A stretch of DNA of 64,000 nt from Caldovatus aquaticus (GCF_019458025.1 NZ_JAHZUY010000014.1:16148-80147), one strand, 5' to 3'; positions 10,568 to 20,887 are shown, counted from the first letter of the stretch. Notes: a model not told the origin generated them from the sequence alone. Program-made: numbers and translations.

Positions 10568-12055
10568 CTACCCCGCCGCCGCGCCGGGCGCCGCGGGGGC
10601 GGCCGGCAGCCACACCCGGAAGGTCGCGCCCCGGCCTTCCTCGCTCTCGATCAGCAATTGGCCGCGGTGGCGGCTGACGATGTGCTTGACGATGGCGAGG
10701 CCGAGCCCCGTGCCGCCGGCGGCGCGGGAGCGGCCGCGGTCCACGCGGTAGAAGCGCTCGGTCAGGCGCGGGATGTGCTCGCGCGGGATGCCCGGGCCGT
10801 CGTCGGCCACGCTCAGCAGCACGCCGCCCGGCCGCGATGCGCCGCGGGGCGCCTCCGCCTGCGCCACGGCGAGGCGCACCGCGCCGCCCTCGGCGCAGCC
10901 GTGCCGCAAGGCGTTGTCGAGCAGGTTGCGCACCACCTGGGCGAGCTGCTCCGCATCCGCCGGCTCCGCCACCGCCGTCCCCTCCGGCGCCAGGTCGAGG
11001 GCGAGCGTCACCCGCCGCGCGGCGAAGAGCGGCGCCATCGCCTCGGCCTCGGCGCGCGCCAGCGCGGCGAGGTCCGCGCGGCCCGCGGGCGGCGTATGCT
11101 CCGTGAGCTCGATGCGGGTCAGGCCGAGCAGGTCGTCGATCAGCCGGCGCATGCGCTCCGCCTGCTCCGCCATGATGGCGAGGAAGCGCGCGCGCGCCTC
11201 CGCATCGTCCTCGGCGGGGCCGCGCAGCGTCTCGATGAAGCCGATCAGCGAGGCGAGCGGCGTGCGCAGCTCGTGCGAGGCGTTGGCGACGAAGTCGGCG
11301 CGCATGCGCTCGACCGCGCGCTCGCGCGTGCGGTCGGAGAGCACGACGAGGAGGCGCCCGCCGTCGGCGAGCGGCGGATCGAGCGGGATCGCCGTCGCCG
11401 CCAGCTCGCGCGCCACCGGCACGGGGAGGGTGAGGTCGGCGGCCTGCGCCTGTCCCGTCGCGGCCGCGCGGTGCACCGCCTCGGCCAGCACGGGATGCCG
11501 CAGCAGCGCCGCGACGTCGCCGGAGGCGCCCTGCGGGGAGGCGCCGAACAGGGCGCGCGCCGCGGCATTGGCGCGCAGCGGCGCGAGGGGGCCCGCGCCG
11601 CCGAGCACCAGCAGCGGATCGGGCAGGGCCTCGACGATCGCGACGTCGGCGCGGCGCAGCGCGGCGAGCTCGGCGCGGCGCTCCTGCATCTGCCGGGCGA
11701 GGCGCGCGAGGCCCTCGGCCAGTTCGCGCACCGCCGGCAGCAGCGGCGCCGCCGCGCCGGCGGGGCGGGGCGGGGCCGGGGCGCCGTCCTCCGCCTCCTC
11801 CGCGGCGGCCTCGCGCAGCGCCGCGGCAAGGCGCGCCAGGTCGCGGAGCAGGAGCCGGGCGAGCGCGGCGGCGGCAAGCAGCGTCGCCGCCAGCGCCGCG
11901 AGGCCCGGTCCCGGCGCCAGCCAGCCGCCGGCGAGCAGCACGAGCAGGGCCGCCGCGGGCGCCCCGCCGAGCAGCAGGGCGGTGCGCAGCCAGCGCCCGG
12001 CCGGGACGGGCGGGACGGACGGCGCGCGGCGCGGCGGGGGACGAGCCGGGGTCAT
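10568..12055 (-). CDS. PhoR-like PAS sensor histidine kinase
   Basis: 495 residues: two N-terminal membrane segments (about 24-70), a linker, a PAS-like domain (about 135-245) and then the H box FVANASHELRTPLASL with a clear phospho-acceptor His. The N box (VRNLLDNALRHG), G1 (ADDGPGIP), F (TERFYRVD) and G2 (GTGLGLAIVKHI) follow. The H-box and neighbouring GFIETL are of the PhoR type. No regulator or pst gene is adjacent, so a phosphate role is inferred from family likeness only. The ATG at 12055 starts the membrane anchor; longer frames are out of family. Confidence 0.88.
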   Translation of the reverse strand: MTPARPPPRRAPSVPPVPAGRWLRTALLLGGAPAAALLVLLAGGWLAPGPGLAALAATLLAAAALARLLLRDLARLAAALREAAAEEAEDGAPAPPRPAGAAAPLLPAVRELAEGLARLARQMQERRAELAALRRADVAIVEALPDPLLVLGGAGPLAPLRANAAARALFGASPQGASGDVAALLRHPVLAEAVHRAAATGQAQAADLTLPVPVARELAATAIPLDPPLADGGRLLVVLSDRTRERAVERMRADFVANASHELRTPLASLIGFIETLRGPAEDDAEARARFLAIMAEQAERMRRLIDDLLGLTRIELTEHTPPAGRADLAALARAEAEAMAPLFAARRVTLALDLAPEGTAVAEPADAEQLAQVVRNLLDNALRHGCAEGGAVRLAVAQAEAPRGASRPGGVLLSVADDGPGIPREHIPRLTERFYRVDRGRSRAAGGTGLGLAIVKHIVSRHRGQLLIESEEGRGATFRVWLPAAPAAPGAAAG

Positions 12056-12096
12056 GCCGGGCGCCGCCGCCTCCGCTCCGCGCGCGCCGCGCCGGC

Positions 12097-13380
12097 TCAG
12101 ATCCCGGCCGGGCCCGGCGGGGCGGCCGGCTCCACCAGCCGCGGCGCGCCCGAGCCGTCGAAGGTGAAGACGGCGAGGCCGCGCGCCGTCTGCCCGCCGG
12201 GCAGCAGCCGGATCGGCCCGTCGGCGCCGAGGAACAGCTCGCCGGAGCCGAGCATCGGCGCCCCCCCGCCGCGGCCGCCGGCGACCGCCCGCGCGGCGAT
12301 GCCGGCGGCGTCGTAGGCGACCGAGGCGAGGCGCGAGGGGGCCTCGTCGAAGGCCGCCTGGTAGCGCGCGACGAAGCCCGCCCGCGCCGCCGGGTCCGGC
12401 GCGGCGAACATCGCCCCCGCGAGCGCCGGATCCCGCGCCAGCGTCTCGTCCCCGAGCCACAGCGCGTGGCCGAGCAGGCGCGGCGGCGCGGCGAAGCCGG
12501 CGCCGGCGATCGCCGCGGCGGCCTGGCGGGCGCGCTCGCCGCTGTCGCCGACCAGCACCGCATCCAGCGCGCCGCCGGCGGCGTCGTGGAGCTGGCGCGC
12601 CGCGACGGCCAGGTCGCCGCGCGGCGCGTGCATCACCGCCACCGGCGGCGGCAGGGCGAGCTCCGCGGCCGCGGCGCGCGCGGACTGGGCGAGGCGGCGG
12701 CCGAACTCGTTCTCCGGCGCGAGCACGCCGATCCGCCGCGCGCCGCCGCCGGCGGCCGCCTCCATCACCCGGCGGACCTGCTGCTGCGGGGTGATGCCGA
12801 GCGTCCAGACGCCGGGCCCCGCCTGCGCCGCGTCGTTGGTCAGCGCCAGCATCGGCACGCCGGCGGCGCGCGCGGTGCCGGCCGCGGCGGAGGTCTCGCT
12901 CGCGGTCAGCGGCCCGACGAGGACGCGCGCCCCGCCCGCCACCGCCGCGCGGGCCGCTCCGGCGGCGCCGGCCGGGCTGCCGCCGGTGTCGTAGGGGACG
13001 AACTCGACGCTCCGGTCGGCCTGCTCGAACAAGGCGAGCTGCGCGGCGTTGAGCATCGCCCGCCCGAGCTGGGCGTTGCCGCCCGAGAGCGGCAGCAGCA
13101 GCGCGACGCGGCTGCGCGGCACCTCCGCCGGGCCCGGCGCGCCGAAGGGCGGGAAGCCGCCGAAGGGGCGCGGCGGGGCTTGCGGTGCGCAGGCGGCGAG
13201 GGCGAGAAGCGAGGCCAGCAGGACACGCCGCGCCGGCCCTCCGGCGCGGCACGGCAGCGCGGGGAGGGCCGGACGTGGCCGCGGCAGCAGCGGGCGGAGA
13301 AGACGAAGCGGGCGGCGAGGCAACGCGGCGATCGGGGACAAACGGGCCTCCTCCGGGGCTGCTGACGCTGGTGGCGACAC
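12097..13380 (-). CDS. LppC-type penicillin-binding protein activator lipoprotein
   Basis: Periplasmic-binding-protein fold of the LppC/LpoA group, expected to be an outer-membrane lipoprotein that stimulates peptidoglycan synthases. A lipobox (LLALAAC) is followed by a Pro-rich linker and the family start VALLLPLSGGNAQLGRAMLNA. The domain ends with the small-ligand-fold pattern YDAAGIAAR. The start is uncertain: GTG at 13380 overlaps the divergent rsmI gene by about 100 bases, while a TTG at 13323 would reduce this. Neither has a Shine-Dalgarno. Pairing with rsmI is the usual order in proteobacteria. Confidence 0.82.
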   Translation of the reverse strand: MSPPASAAPEEARLSPIAALPRRPLRLLRPLLPRPRPALPALPCRAGGPARRVLLASLLALAACAPQAPPRPFGGFPPFGAPGPAEVPRSRVALLLPLSGGNAQLGRAMLNAAQLALFEQADRSVEFVPYDTGGSPAGAAGAARAAVAGGARVLVGPLTASETSAAAGTARAAGVPMLALTNDAAQAGPGVWTLGITPQQQVRRVMEAAAGGGARRIGVLAPENEFGRRLAQSARAAAAELALPPPVAVMHAPRGDLAVAARQLHDAAGGALDAVLVGDSGERARQAAAAIAGAGFAAPPRLLGHALWLGDETLARDPALAGAMFAAPDPAARAGFVARYQAAFDEAPSRLASVAYDAAGIAARAVAGGRGGGAPMLGSGELFLGADGPIRLLPGGQTARGLAVFTFDGSGAPRLVEPAAPPGPAGI

Positions 13381-14216
13381 CGATCGGCAATCTCGGCGAC
13401 CTCTCGCCCCGGGCGCTGGAGGCGTTGCGGAGCGCCGACGCGGTGCTGTGCGAGGATACCAGGGTCACGGGCGCCCTGCTGGCAAGGCATGGCGTGTCCG
13501 TGCCCCTCGTCCCCTTGCACGAACACAACGAGGCGGCGCAAGTGCCGAGGGTGATCGGGCGCCTGGCGGCCGGGGAGAAGCTGGCGCTCGCCTCCGACGC
13601 CGGCACGCCGCTGATGAGCGACCCGGGGTATCGGCTGGTGCGCGCGGCGATCGCGGCCGGGCTGCCGGTGACCGCGGTGCCGGGGCCGAACGCCGCGGTG
13701 ATGGCGGTGACGCTCTCCGGTCTGCCGCCGCACCCCTTCCTGTTCGTCGGCTTCCTGCCGGCGCGGGCGGCGGCGCGGGCGGCCGAGCTCGGCGGGCTGC
13801 GCGCGGCGGAGCGGGCGGGGCTGCGCGCGACGCTGGTGTTCTACGAGGCGCCGCACCGCCTAGCCGAGGCGCTGGCGGCGATGGCGGAGGCGCTGGGCGG
13901 CGACCGCCCGGCGGCGGTGGCGCGGGAGCTGACCAAGCGCTTCGAGGAGGTGCGGCGGGGGAGCCTCGCCGAGCTCGCCGCCTGGTACGCGCGCCACGAG
14001 GCGCGCGGCGAGGTGGTGGTGGTGGTCGGCCCGCCCGCGCCGGAGGCGCCGGCGGGGGAGGCGGAGCTCGACGCACGGCTGCGCGAGGCGCTGGCGGCAG
14101 GGATAAGCGTGCGCGACGCGGCGGCGGCGGTCGCCGCGGCGACCGGCGCGGCGCGCAAGGCCGTGTACCGGCGGGCGCTCGAGATCGCGCGCGCGGCGGC
14201 GGGCAAGGCGGGCTGA
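13275..14216 (+). CDS. rsmI: 16S rRNA (cytidine1402-2'-O)-methyltransferase
   Basis: SAM-dependent tetrapyrrole-methylase-fold enzyme that 2'-O-methylates C1402 in the ribosomal P site. Diagnostic motifs: LTLVATPIGNLGDLSPRAL, ADAVLCEDTR, ASDAGTPLMSDPGYRL, VPGPNAAVMAVTLSGLP and FYEAPHRL, plus the C-terminal helical domain (ISVRDAAAAVAAATG...KAVYRRAL). The start chosen is a GTG eight bases after GGGAGG, which gives 313 residues; the conserved part begins about 30 codons in. The yraN gene that commonly follows rsmI is absent here. Confidence 0.93.
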   Translation: MAAAAAGGEDEAGGEATRRSGTNGPPPGLLTLVATPIGNLGDLSPRALEALRSADAVLCEDTRVTGALLARHGVSVPLVPLHEHNEAAQVPRVIGRLAAGEKLALASDAGTPLMSDPGYRLVRAAIAAGLPVTAVPGPNAAVMAVTLSGLPPHPFLFVGFLPARAAARAAELGGLRAAERAGLRATLVFYEAPHRLAEALAAMAEALGGDRPAAVARELTKRFEEVRRGSLAELAAWYARHEARGEVVVVVGPPAPEAPAGEAELDARLREALAAGISVRDAAAAVAAATGAARKAVYRRALEIARAAAGKAG

Positions 14217-14264
14217 GGGCGGCCCGGCCGGCGCCTGGCGCCCGTCCCCCGCCCGGGCGCCGCG

Positions 14265-15245
14265 TCACTCGGCCGTCGCGCCGGAGGCGCGCACCAGCGG
14301 GCCCCAGGCCGCGATCTCGGCGCCGATGAAGGCCTCCGCCTCGGCGAGGAAGAGCCGGCCCGGCCGGGCGGCGGTCTCGGCGTAGCGCCGCGCCACGGCG
14401 GGCGCCGCCATCGCCTCGCGCAGCGCCGCGGCGAGGCGCTCGAGGACCGGGCGCGGCGTGCCGGCCGGGGCGGCGAGCCCGGCCCAGCCGTCGGCGACCA
14501 CCTCGGGGAGGCCGAGCTCGGCGAAGGTCGGGATCCCGGGGAAGTCGGCGACGCGCGCGCCGGCGGTGACGGCGAGCGGGCGCAGCGCCCCGGCGCGGAT
14601 GTTGGCCGCGGCCGAGGTCAGGCTGTCGATCACCGCCGGGACGACGCCGGCGATCGCGTCCGTCGCCGCCTGCGCGCCGCTGCGGTAGGGCACGGGCTGC
14701 AGCGCGATCCCCGCCGCCCGGGCGAGGCGGAGCCCGACCAGGTGCGGCAGCGAGCCCACCCCGCCGTGCGCGTAGGCGAGGCCCGGCGGGATGCGGGCAC
14801 GGGCGATGAAGTCGGCCAGCGTCGCGTCCGGCTCGCGCGGGTTGACCAGCAGCAGGTAGGGCGTGCCCAGCATCAGGCCGATGTGGGCGAAGCTCCTCAG
14901 CGCGTGCCAGCCGAGCCGCTGCTCGCCGTAGAGCGCCGGCGCGACCGCGAGGCCGCTGACGGTCGAGACGAGCAGCGTGTAGCCGTCCGGCGCGGCGCGG
15001 GCGACGAGGCCGGTGCCGAGGGTGGCGCCGGCGCCGGGGCGGTTCTCGACGACGATCGCCTGGCCGAGGCGGCGGCCCATCTCCTCCGCAACCAGGCGGG
15101 CGATGAGGTCGGTGCTGCCGCCGGCGCCGAAGGGGACGATCAGGCGGATCGGGCCGCCCTGCGGCCAGGGCGGCCCCTGCGCGCGGGCGGCGGGGACGGC
15201 GGCGAGGGCGGCGGCCAGCGCGCCGCGCCGCGCAAGGGCCGGCAC
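14265..15245 (-). CDS. Tripartite tricarboxylate-type (Bug) substrate-binding protein
   Basis: 326 residues with a signal peptide ending near ARAQG. Family hallmarks: IRLIVPFGAGGSTDLIAR, VVENRPGAGATLGT, RAAPDGYTLL and the C-terminal PRPVLERLAAAL. Bug proteins bind carboxylates or amides in the periplasm. No TctA/TctB membrane genes are nearby, so it is an orphan receptor. The GTG start lies eight bases after the stop of the upstream amino-acid-binding gene, so the two are probably co-transcribed. Confidence 0.9.
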   Translation of the reverse strand: MPALARRGALAAALAAVPAARAQGPPWPQGGPIRLIVPFGAGGSTDLIARLVAEEMGRRLGQAIVVENRPGAGATLGTGLVARAAPDGYTLLVSTVSGLAVAPALYGEQRLGWHALRSFAHIGLMLGTPYLLLVNPREPDATLADFIARARIPPGLAYAHGGVGSLPHLVGLRLARAAGIALQPVPYRSGAQAATDAIAGVVPAVIDSLTSAAANIRAGALRPLAVTAGARVADFPGIPTFAELGLPEVVADGWAGLAAPAGTPRPVLERLAAALREAMAAPAVARRYAETAARPGRLFLAEAEAFIGAEIAAWGPLVRASGATAE

Positions 15246-15253
15246 GGCGGGAC

Positions 15254-16327
15254 TCAGCGCAGCGGCAGCGCGTATTGCAGCCCGCCGCGGGTCCAGAGGT
15301 CGTTCAGCCCGCGCTCCAGCCCGATCGGCGATTGCTTGCCGAGGGTGCGCTCGAACACCTCGCCGTAGTTCCCGACCTGGCGGATGATCTGGTAGGCCCA
15401 GTCCTCGCCGACGCCGAGGGCGCGGCCGAAGCCCGGGACGACGCCGAGGAAGCGCTGGATGTTCGGGTCCTGGCTGGTGCGGCGCAGCTCCTCGACATTG
15501 GCGCGGGTGATGCCGAGCTCCTCGGCCTCGACCATGGCGAAGTGCACCCACTGCACGAGGTCGCGCCACTGCTCGTCGCCGTGGCGCACCATCGGGCCGA
15601 GCGGCTCCTTGCTGATGCGCTCGGGCAGGATGACGTGGTCCTCCGGGCGGCCGCTCACCGCCGAGACGCGCAGCGCGGCGAGCTGCGAGGCGTCGGTGGT
15701 GACCGCGTCGCAGCGCCCGGCGTTGTAGGCCGGCAGCATCTCCTCGAAGGTGCCGCTGACCACGGGGTTGATGCGGATGCGCTCGCGCCGGGCGAAGTCG
15801 GCGAGGTTCAGCTCCGAGGTCGAGCCGGCGACGACGCAGACGCTCGCGCCGTCGAGCTGGCGCGCGCTGGTGACGCCGGCGGCGCGGCGGACCATGAAGC
15901 CCTGGCCGTCGTAGAAGTTCACCCCGGCGAAGTTGAAGCCGAGATTGGTGTCGCGCGTCAGGGTCTGGGTGACGTTGCGCGCGAGCACGTCCACCTCGCC
16001 CGACTGCAGCGCGACGAAGCGGGTCTGGTGGGTGGTGGGGACGAAGCGGACCCTGCTCGCGTCGCCGAACATCGCCGCGGCGATGGCGCGGCAGTATTCG
16101 GCGTCCAGCCCCTGGTAGGTGCCGCGGGCGTCGGGGGCGGAGAAGCCGGCGACGCCGGTGTTGACGCCGCAGATCACCTGGCCGCGGGCCTTCACCGCGT
16201 CGAAGGTCTGGCCCGCGGCGGCGGGCGAGGGCGCGGCGAAGGCGCCGGCGACGGCCAGCGCGGCGGCGGTGACGAGGCCGGCGGCGGAGCGGCGGCGGAG
16301 CGGCGGGCGGGGACGGGTTCGGTGCAT
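15254..16327 (-). CDS. General L-amino-acid ABC transporter substrate-binding protein (AapJ/BztA-like)
   Basis: 357 residues, signal peptide ending near AAAG. The mature protein starts FDAVKARGQVICGVNTG and has DAEYCRAIAAAMFGD, VDVLARNVTQTLTRD and GEDWAYQIIRQVGNYGE, which match the AapJ/BztA group. The usual permease and ATPase genes (aapQMP) are absent, so it either works with a transporter encoded elsewhere or has another role. ATG is preceded by GAGAGCCTCCC. Followed closely by a Bug receptor gene. Confidence 0.92.
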   Translation of the reverse strand: MHRTRPRPPLRRRSAAGLVTAAALAVAGAFAAPSPAAAGQTFDAVKARGQVICGVNTGVAGFSAPDARGTYQGLDAEYCRAIAAAMFGDASRVRFVPTTHQTRFVALQSGEVDVLARNVTQTLTRDTNLGFNFAGVNFYDGQGFMVRRAAGVTSARQLDGASVCVVAGSTSELNLADFARRERIRINPVVSGTFEEMLPAYNAGRCDAVTTDASQLAALRVSAVSGRPEDHVILPERISKEPLGPMVRHGDEQWRDLVQWVHFAMVEAEELGITRANVEELRRTSQDPNIQRFLGVVPGFGRALGVGEDWAYQIIRQVGNYGEVFERTLGKQSPIGLERGLNDLWTRGGLQYALPLR

Positions 16328-16426
16328 GGGAGGCTCTCCTCGACCGCGCCGGAGCCTAGAGCCTCCCGCTTGCGGGGCGCCAGACCCTCAACGAGAAGTA
16401 GAAGAACCACGGACAAATACCTGCTT

Positions 16427-16453
16427 CACGGAACCGTGATCGCTGTGCGATCA
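16427..16453. promoter_or_regulatory. Two abutting palindromes upstream of a small gene
   Basis: CACGGAACCGTG (16427-16438) runs directly into TGATCGC-TGT-GCGATCA (16437-16453), a seven-base perfect dyad. They lie 28-54 bases before the ATG at 16481, in a short stretch noticeably poorer in GC than its surroundings. Dyads of this size are typical of dimeric repressor sites, or the second could be a short RNA hairpin. No regulator is adjacent. Confidence 0.4.
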
Positions 16454-16480
16454 TGAACCCATGCACTCGGGAGTTGAATC

Positions 16481-16708
16481 ATGAGCGCCTCGATCGCCCT
16501 GGATAAGCGGCGGGCCAGGCAGGTGGACCGCTCGGCGCTGCTGCTGATGCTGTCCTACATCGAGGCCGAATGCCGCCGGATCGGCGCGACCGCCGCCGCG
16601 GACCACGCGGCGCTGGCGGCCGCGCTGGTGCCCCCGGGGAACGGCGGGCGGGGGAGGACGGCGGCGACCGCCGCCCCGCGGCGGAGGGCGCGTGGCCGCC
16701 TGCATTGA
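16481..16708 (+). CDS. Small hypothetical protein
   Basis: 75 residues. The ATG follows GGGAG with about eight bases between, and the first 50 residues (two amphipathic helices, RSALLLMLSYIEAECRRIG) look coding. The last 25 are Gly/Arg/Ala-rich and could be read-through of GC-rich noise. No family recognised. The two palindromes just upstream favour a real, regulated gene. Confidence 0.45.
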   Translation: MSASIALDKRRARQVDRSALLLMLSYIEAECRRIGATAAADHAALAAALVPPGNGGRGRTAATAAPRRRARGRLH

Positions 16709-16774
16709 CCCTCGCGCCGCCGGGCCGGGCGGGGGCCCGGCCGGTGAGGCCGGCGCCCCTGTCCGCCCCGCGGC

Positions 16775-17446
16775 TCATCCCGGCCCCGGGGCTTCCCCCG
16801 GCCGGGCCTGGCGCAGCAGGAACAGGGCCTGCTCGCCGAACAGGTTGGCGAGCCAGACGGACCGCGTCCACGGCGCCTTGAGCCCGCGTTCGTCCGCCGC
16901 CAGCCAGCGCTCGACCACATAGCCGTCGAGCCGGCAGAGGGCGAAGAAGTCGCGGATCGTGCAGGGGTGGATGTTGGGCGTCTCGTACCAGGGGCGGTCC
17001 CAGGTCTCGGTCTCCGGCATCCGGCCGCCGACGAGCAGGCGCCAGCGCACCTGCCAGTGGCCGAAATTGGGGAAGCTGACGATGGCGTGCCGGCCGATGC
17101 GCAGCATCTGCCGCAGCACCTCGCGCGGCCGCTCCACCGCCTGCAGGGTGCGGGAGAGGACGACGTAGTCGAAGGCGCCGTCGGGGTAGAAGGCGAGGTC
17201 GGTGTCGGCGTCGCCGTGGATCACCGCGAGCCCCGCGGCGACGGCGCGGGTGGCGAGCGCCATGTCGATCTCGATGCCGCGGGCGTCGGCCCCCTTCTCG
17301 CGCGTCAGGTGCTCGATCAGGGTGCCGTCGCCGCAGCCGATGTCGAGCACGCGCGCGCCCGCGGGGATCATCTCCGCGATCAGGCGGAGGTCGAGGCGCA
17401 TGTTCTTGGCGACGTAGCGGATGTCGGGGGGCGGGGCTTCGGGCAT
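16775..17446 (-). CDS. metW: Methionine biosynthesis protein MetW
   Basis: 223-residue SAM-binding Rossmann protein with VLDIGCGDGTLIEHL, GIEIDMALATRAVAAG and the family phrases YVVLSRTLQAVERP, SFPNFGHWQVR and TPNIHPCTIRDF. MetW partners MetX in homoserine acylation in many proteobacteria. It lies about 110 bases downstream of metX on the same strand, and that gap holds a partial copy of the dispersed hairpin repeat. Confidence 0.95.
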   Translation of the reverse strand: MPEAPPPDIRYVAKNMRLDLRLIAEMIPAGARVLDIGCGDGTLIEHLTREKGADARGIEIDMALATRAVAAGLAVIHGDADTDLAFYPDGAFDYVVLSRTLQAVERPREVLRQMLRIGRHAIVSFPNFGHWQVRWRLLVGGRMPETETWDRPWYETPNIHPCTIRDFFALCRLDGYVVERWLAADERGLKAPWTRSVWLANLFGEQALFLLRQARPGEAPGPG

Positions 17447-17482
17447 CGGGCGCCTGCGGGCGACGGGCCGCCTCCCTTAAGG

Positions 17483-17515
17483 CAGATCGCGGACGGCCGG
17501 AAGCGGCCCTGCCCT
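17483..17515. repeat. Dispersed extragenic hairpin repeat, partial copy 2
   Basis: CAGATCGCGGACGGCCGGA matches the first half of the elements at 3782 and 28159, and continues into a small hairpin (GGCCG-GAAG-CGGCC). The right half of the element is missing. Located between metX and metW, 37 bases upstream of the metW start. Confidence 0.45.
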
Positions 17516-17559
17516 CGCGCGCGCCGGCGCCGCGGCGCCGCCGGGCCGCGGGCGCGGCC

Positions 17560-18714
<1,155 letters not shown>

Positions 18715-18725
18715 GGCGGGCCGCA

Positions 18726-18754
18726 GCAATAGGGCGCGCCCCGCGGAGGGGCAA
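18726..18754 (-). promoter_or_regulatory. Predicted metX promoter
   Basis: Reading toward metX: TTGCCC, 17 bases, TATTGC. The expected start site is about five bases before the metX ATG, predicting a near-leaderless transcript. The element CTATTGCTGC at its -10 recurs in the opposite orientation in the pheA-side promoter. Confidence 0.5.
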
Positions 18755-18806
18755 GGAAAGGCGGCGCGGCGCGCGCCCGGCCGGGCGGGTGCCCGGCGGG
18801 CCCGGC

Positions 18807-18835
18807 TTGGCGGGCGGCGCGGCGGCGTCTATTGC
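18807..18835 (+). promoter_or_regulatory. Predicted promoter of the chorismate mutase operon
   Basis: TTGGCG, 17 bases, TATTGC. The predicted transcript start is near 18842, giving a leader of about 17 bases with no Shine-Dalgarno. The ten bases CTATTGCTGC are identical to those at the divergent metX promoter, forming a mirrored pair across the region. Confidence 0.5.
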
Positions 18836-18858
18836 TGCCCGCCCATTCCGCGCGCGCG

Positions 18859-19776
18859 ATGTCACAGAGCCGATCACCCGAGTCCCCCGCCGCCGTCGCC
18901 CGGGCGGCGCCCGCGGTCCCGCCGGCCTCCGCCTCGCGGGAGCCGCCGTCCGCCCTCGATCTCGCCGCCCTCCGCGCCGAGCTCGACGCGCTCGACGACG
19001 CCCTGCACGACCTGCTGATGCGCCGCTTCGCCCTGGTCGGCCGGCTGGCGGAGAGCCGCGCCAAGGGCGACGGCCCGGCGCTGCGCCCGGGGCGGGAGGC
19101 GCAGATCCTGCGCCGCCTGCTCGCGCGCCATGCCGGGCCGATGCCGGCCGCCGCCCTGGTGCGGCTCTGGCGCGAGATCCTCGCCGCCTCCACCGCCCTG
19201 CAGGGGCCGTTCTCGGTCGCCGTCTTCGCCCCCTCGGCCGGCTCGGGCCATGCGCGGCTCGCGCGCGAGCACTTCGGCGCCGCGACCCCGATCCGCCCCC
19301 TGCCCACGCCGGCGCAGGCGCTCGCCGCCGTCGCCGCCGGCGAGGCCTCGGTCGCCGTGCTGCCGGCCCCGGAGGAGGAGGACACCCCCGAGGCCGCCTG
19401 GTGGACCAAGCTCGATTCGCCCCGCACCCAGGTGGTCGCGCGCCTGCCCTTCTACCGCCCGCGCTTCGTCGCGGGCGACCCGGAGGCGCTGGTCGTCTCC
19501 GTGCTGCCCGCCGATCCGACCGGGCGCGACCGCACGCTGATCCGGCTGGAGGCCGAGGCGGGGCAGAGCCGCGCGCGCCTCGCCGCCGCGCTCGCCGCCG
19601 CGGGGTTCGCGCCGCTCAGCCTGATGCTGCAGCGGGAGGGGGCGGCGACGCTGGCGCTCGCCGAGGTGGAGGGCTACCTCGCCGGCGATGCCGGGGCGCT
19701 GGCGCGGCTCGCCGCGCTGCCCTTCGCGCGGGCGCAGCTCCTCGGCGCCTACGCCGTGCCCGAGACCGGAGAGTGA
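18859..19776 (+). CDS. Chorismate mutase with C-terminal extension
   Basis: 305 residues. An AroQ-type chorismate mutase domain lies at about 35-115 ([31 protein letters not shown]...[12 protein letters not shown]). The remainder (about 118-300) has the layout of a prephenate-dehydratase/ACT-like region but lacks an obvious catalytic TRF motif, so dehydratase activity is doubtful. First gene of an operon with hisC and the dehydrogenase, giving prephenate for tyrosine and phenylalanine. Confidence 0.85.
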   Translation: MSQSRSPESPAAVARAAPAVPPASASREPPSALDLAALRAELDALDDALHDLLMRRFALVGRLAESRAKGDGPALRPGREAQILRRLLARHAGPMPAAALVRLWREILAASTALQGPFSVAVFAPSAGSGHARLAREHFGAATPIRPLPTPAQALAAVAAGEASVAVLPAPEEEDTPEAAWWTKLDSPRTQVVARLPFYRPRFVAGDPEALVVSVLPADPTGRDRTLIRLEAEAGQSRARLAAALAAAGFAPLSLMLQREGAATLALAEVEGYLAGDAGALARLAALPFARAQLLGAYAVPETGE

Positions 19777-19780
19777 CGCG

Positions 19781-20887
19781 ATGGCCGCGCCGAAGCCCCG
19801 CCCCTCGATCCTCGCCGTCGAGCCCTATGTCGGCGGCGAGGGGACGCTGCCGGGCGTGAACCGGGTGGTGAAGCTCTCCTCCAACGAGGGCGCCTTCGGC
19901 ACCCCGCCCGGCGCGCAGGCGGCGATCGCGGCGATGGCGCGGGAGGCCCACCGCTACCCGGACGGCGGCGCGGAGGCGCTGCGCCAGGCGATCGGCGCCC
20001 GCTTCGGCCTCGACCCGGCGCGCATCGTGGTCGGCAACGGCTCGGACGAGCTGCTCGCCCTCCTGATCCTCGCCTATGGCGGCGAGGGGACCGAGCTGGT
20101 GATGTCCGCCCACGGCTTCCTGATGTACGAGATCACCGGCACCTGGGCCGGCTGCCGCGTCATCAAGGTGCCGGAGCGGAACCTGACCGCGGACGTGGAC
20201 GCGATCCTCGCCGCCGTCGGGCCGCGCACCCGCCTCGTCATCCTCGCCAACCCCAACAACCCCACCGGGAGCCTGCTGCCGGCCGCCGAGGTGGCGCGGC
20301 TGCGCCAGGGCCTGCGCGAGGACGTGCTGCTGGTGCTGGATGCCGCCTACGCCGAGTACGTGACGCGGCCGGACTACGACCCCGGTGCCGCGCTGGTGGA
20401 CGCCTCCGCGGCCGGCAACGTCGTGATGACGCGCACCTTCAGCAAGGTGTTCGGCCTCGGCGGCCTCCGGCTCGGCTGGGCCTACGCGCCGCCGGCGGTG
20501 GTGGACGTGCTGAACCGCGTGCGCGGGCCGTTCAACGTCAACGCCGCGGCGATGGCGGCGGGCATCGCCGCGCTCGCCGAGCCGGGCTGGGTGGAGCGGA
20601 GCGTCGCCCACAACACGGAATGGCGGGCGCGGCTGAGCGAGGGGCTGCGCGCCGCCGGCATCACCGTCTGGCCGAGCGAGGGCAACTTCGTGCTGGCCGA
20701 TTTCGGCGCCCCGGCGCGGGCGCGGGCGGCGGATGCGGCGCTGCGCGCGCGCGGCCTGATCGTGCGCGCGATGGGCGCCTACGGGCTGCCGGGGTGCCTG
20801 CGCATCACCGTCGGCACCGCCGAGGAGTGCACGATGGTGATCGAGGCGCTGACCGCCTTCATGCGCGCCGGGCCCGGGCATGGCTGA
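19781..20887 (+). CDS. hisC: Histidinol-phosphate/aromatic aminotransferase
   Basis: 368-residue fold-type I PLP aminotransferase. Motifs: [36 protein letters not shown] and the Schiff-base Lys in [16 protein letters not shown], followed by the Arg of LRITVGT. HisC-like enzymes in this operon position usually also transaminate aromatic keto acids or prephenate. It begins four bases after chorismate mutase and overlaps the dehydrogenase gene by eight bases. Confidence 0.92.
   Translation: MAAPKPRPSILAVEPYVGGEGTLPGVNRVVKLSSNEGAFGTPPGAQAAIAAMAREAHRYPDGGAEALRQAIGARFGLDPARIVVGNGSDELLALLILAYGGEGTELVMSAHGFLMYEITGTWAGCRVIKVPERNLTADVDAILAAVGPRTRLVILANPNNPTGSLLPAAEVARLRQGLREDVLLVLDAAYAEYVTRPDYDPGAALVDASAAGNVVMTRTFSKVFGLGGLRLGWAYAPPAVVDVLNRVRGPFNVNAAAMAAGIAALAEPGWVERSVAHNTEWRARLSEGLRAAGITVWPSEGNFVLADFGAPARARAADAALRARGLIVRAMGAYGLPGCLRITVGTAEECTMVIEALTAFMRAGPGHG

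Noticed and set aside
18715..18858. SAM-II riboswitch, expected upstream of metX in many alphaproteobacteria
   Set aside because: The predicted start site leaves almost no leader, and no SAM-II pseudoknot sequence is visible.
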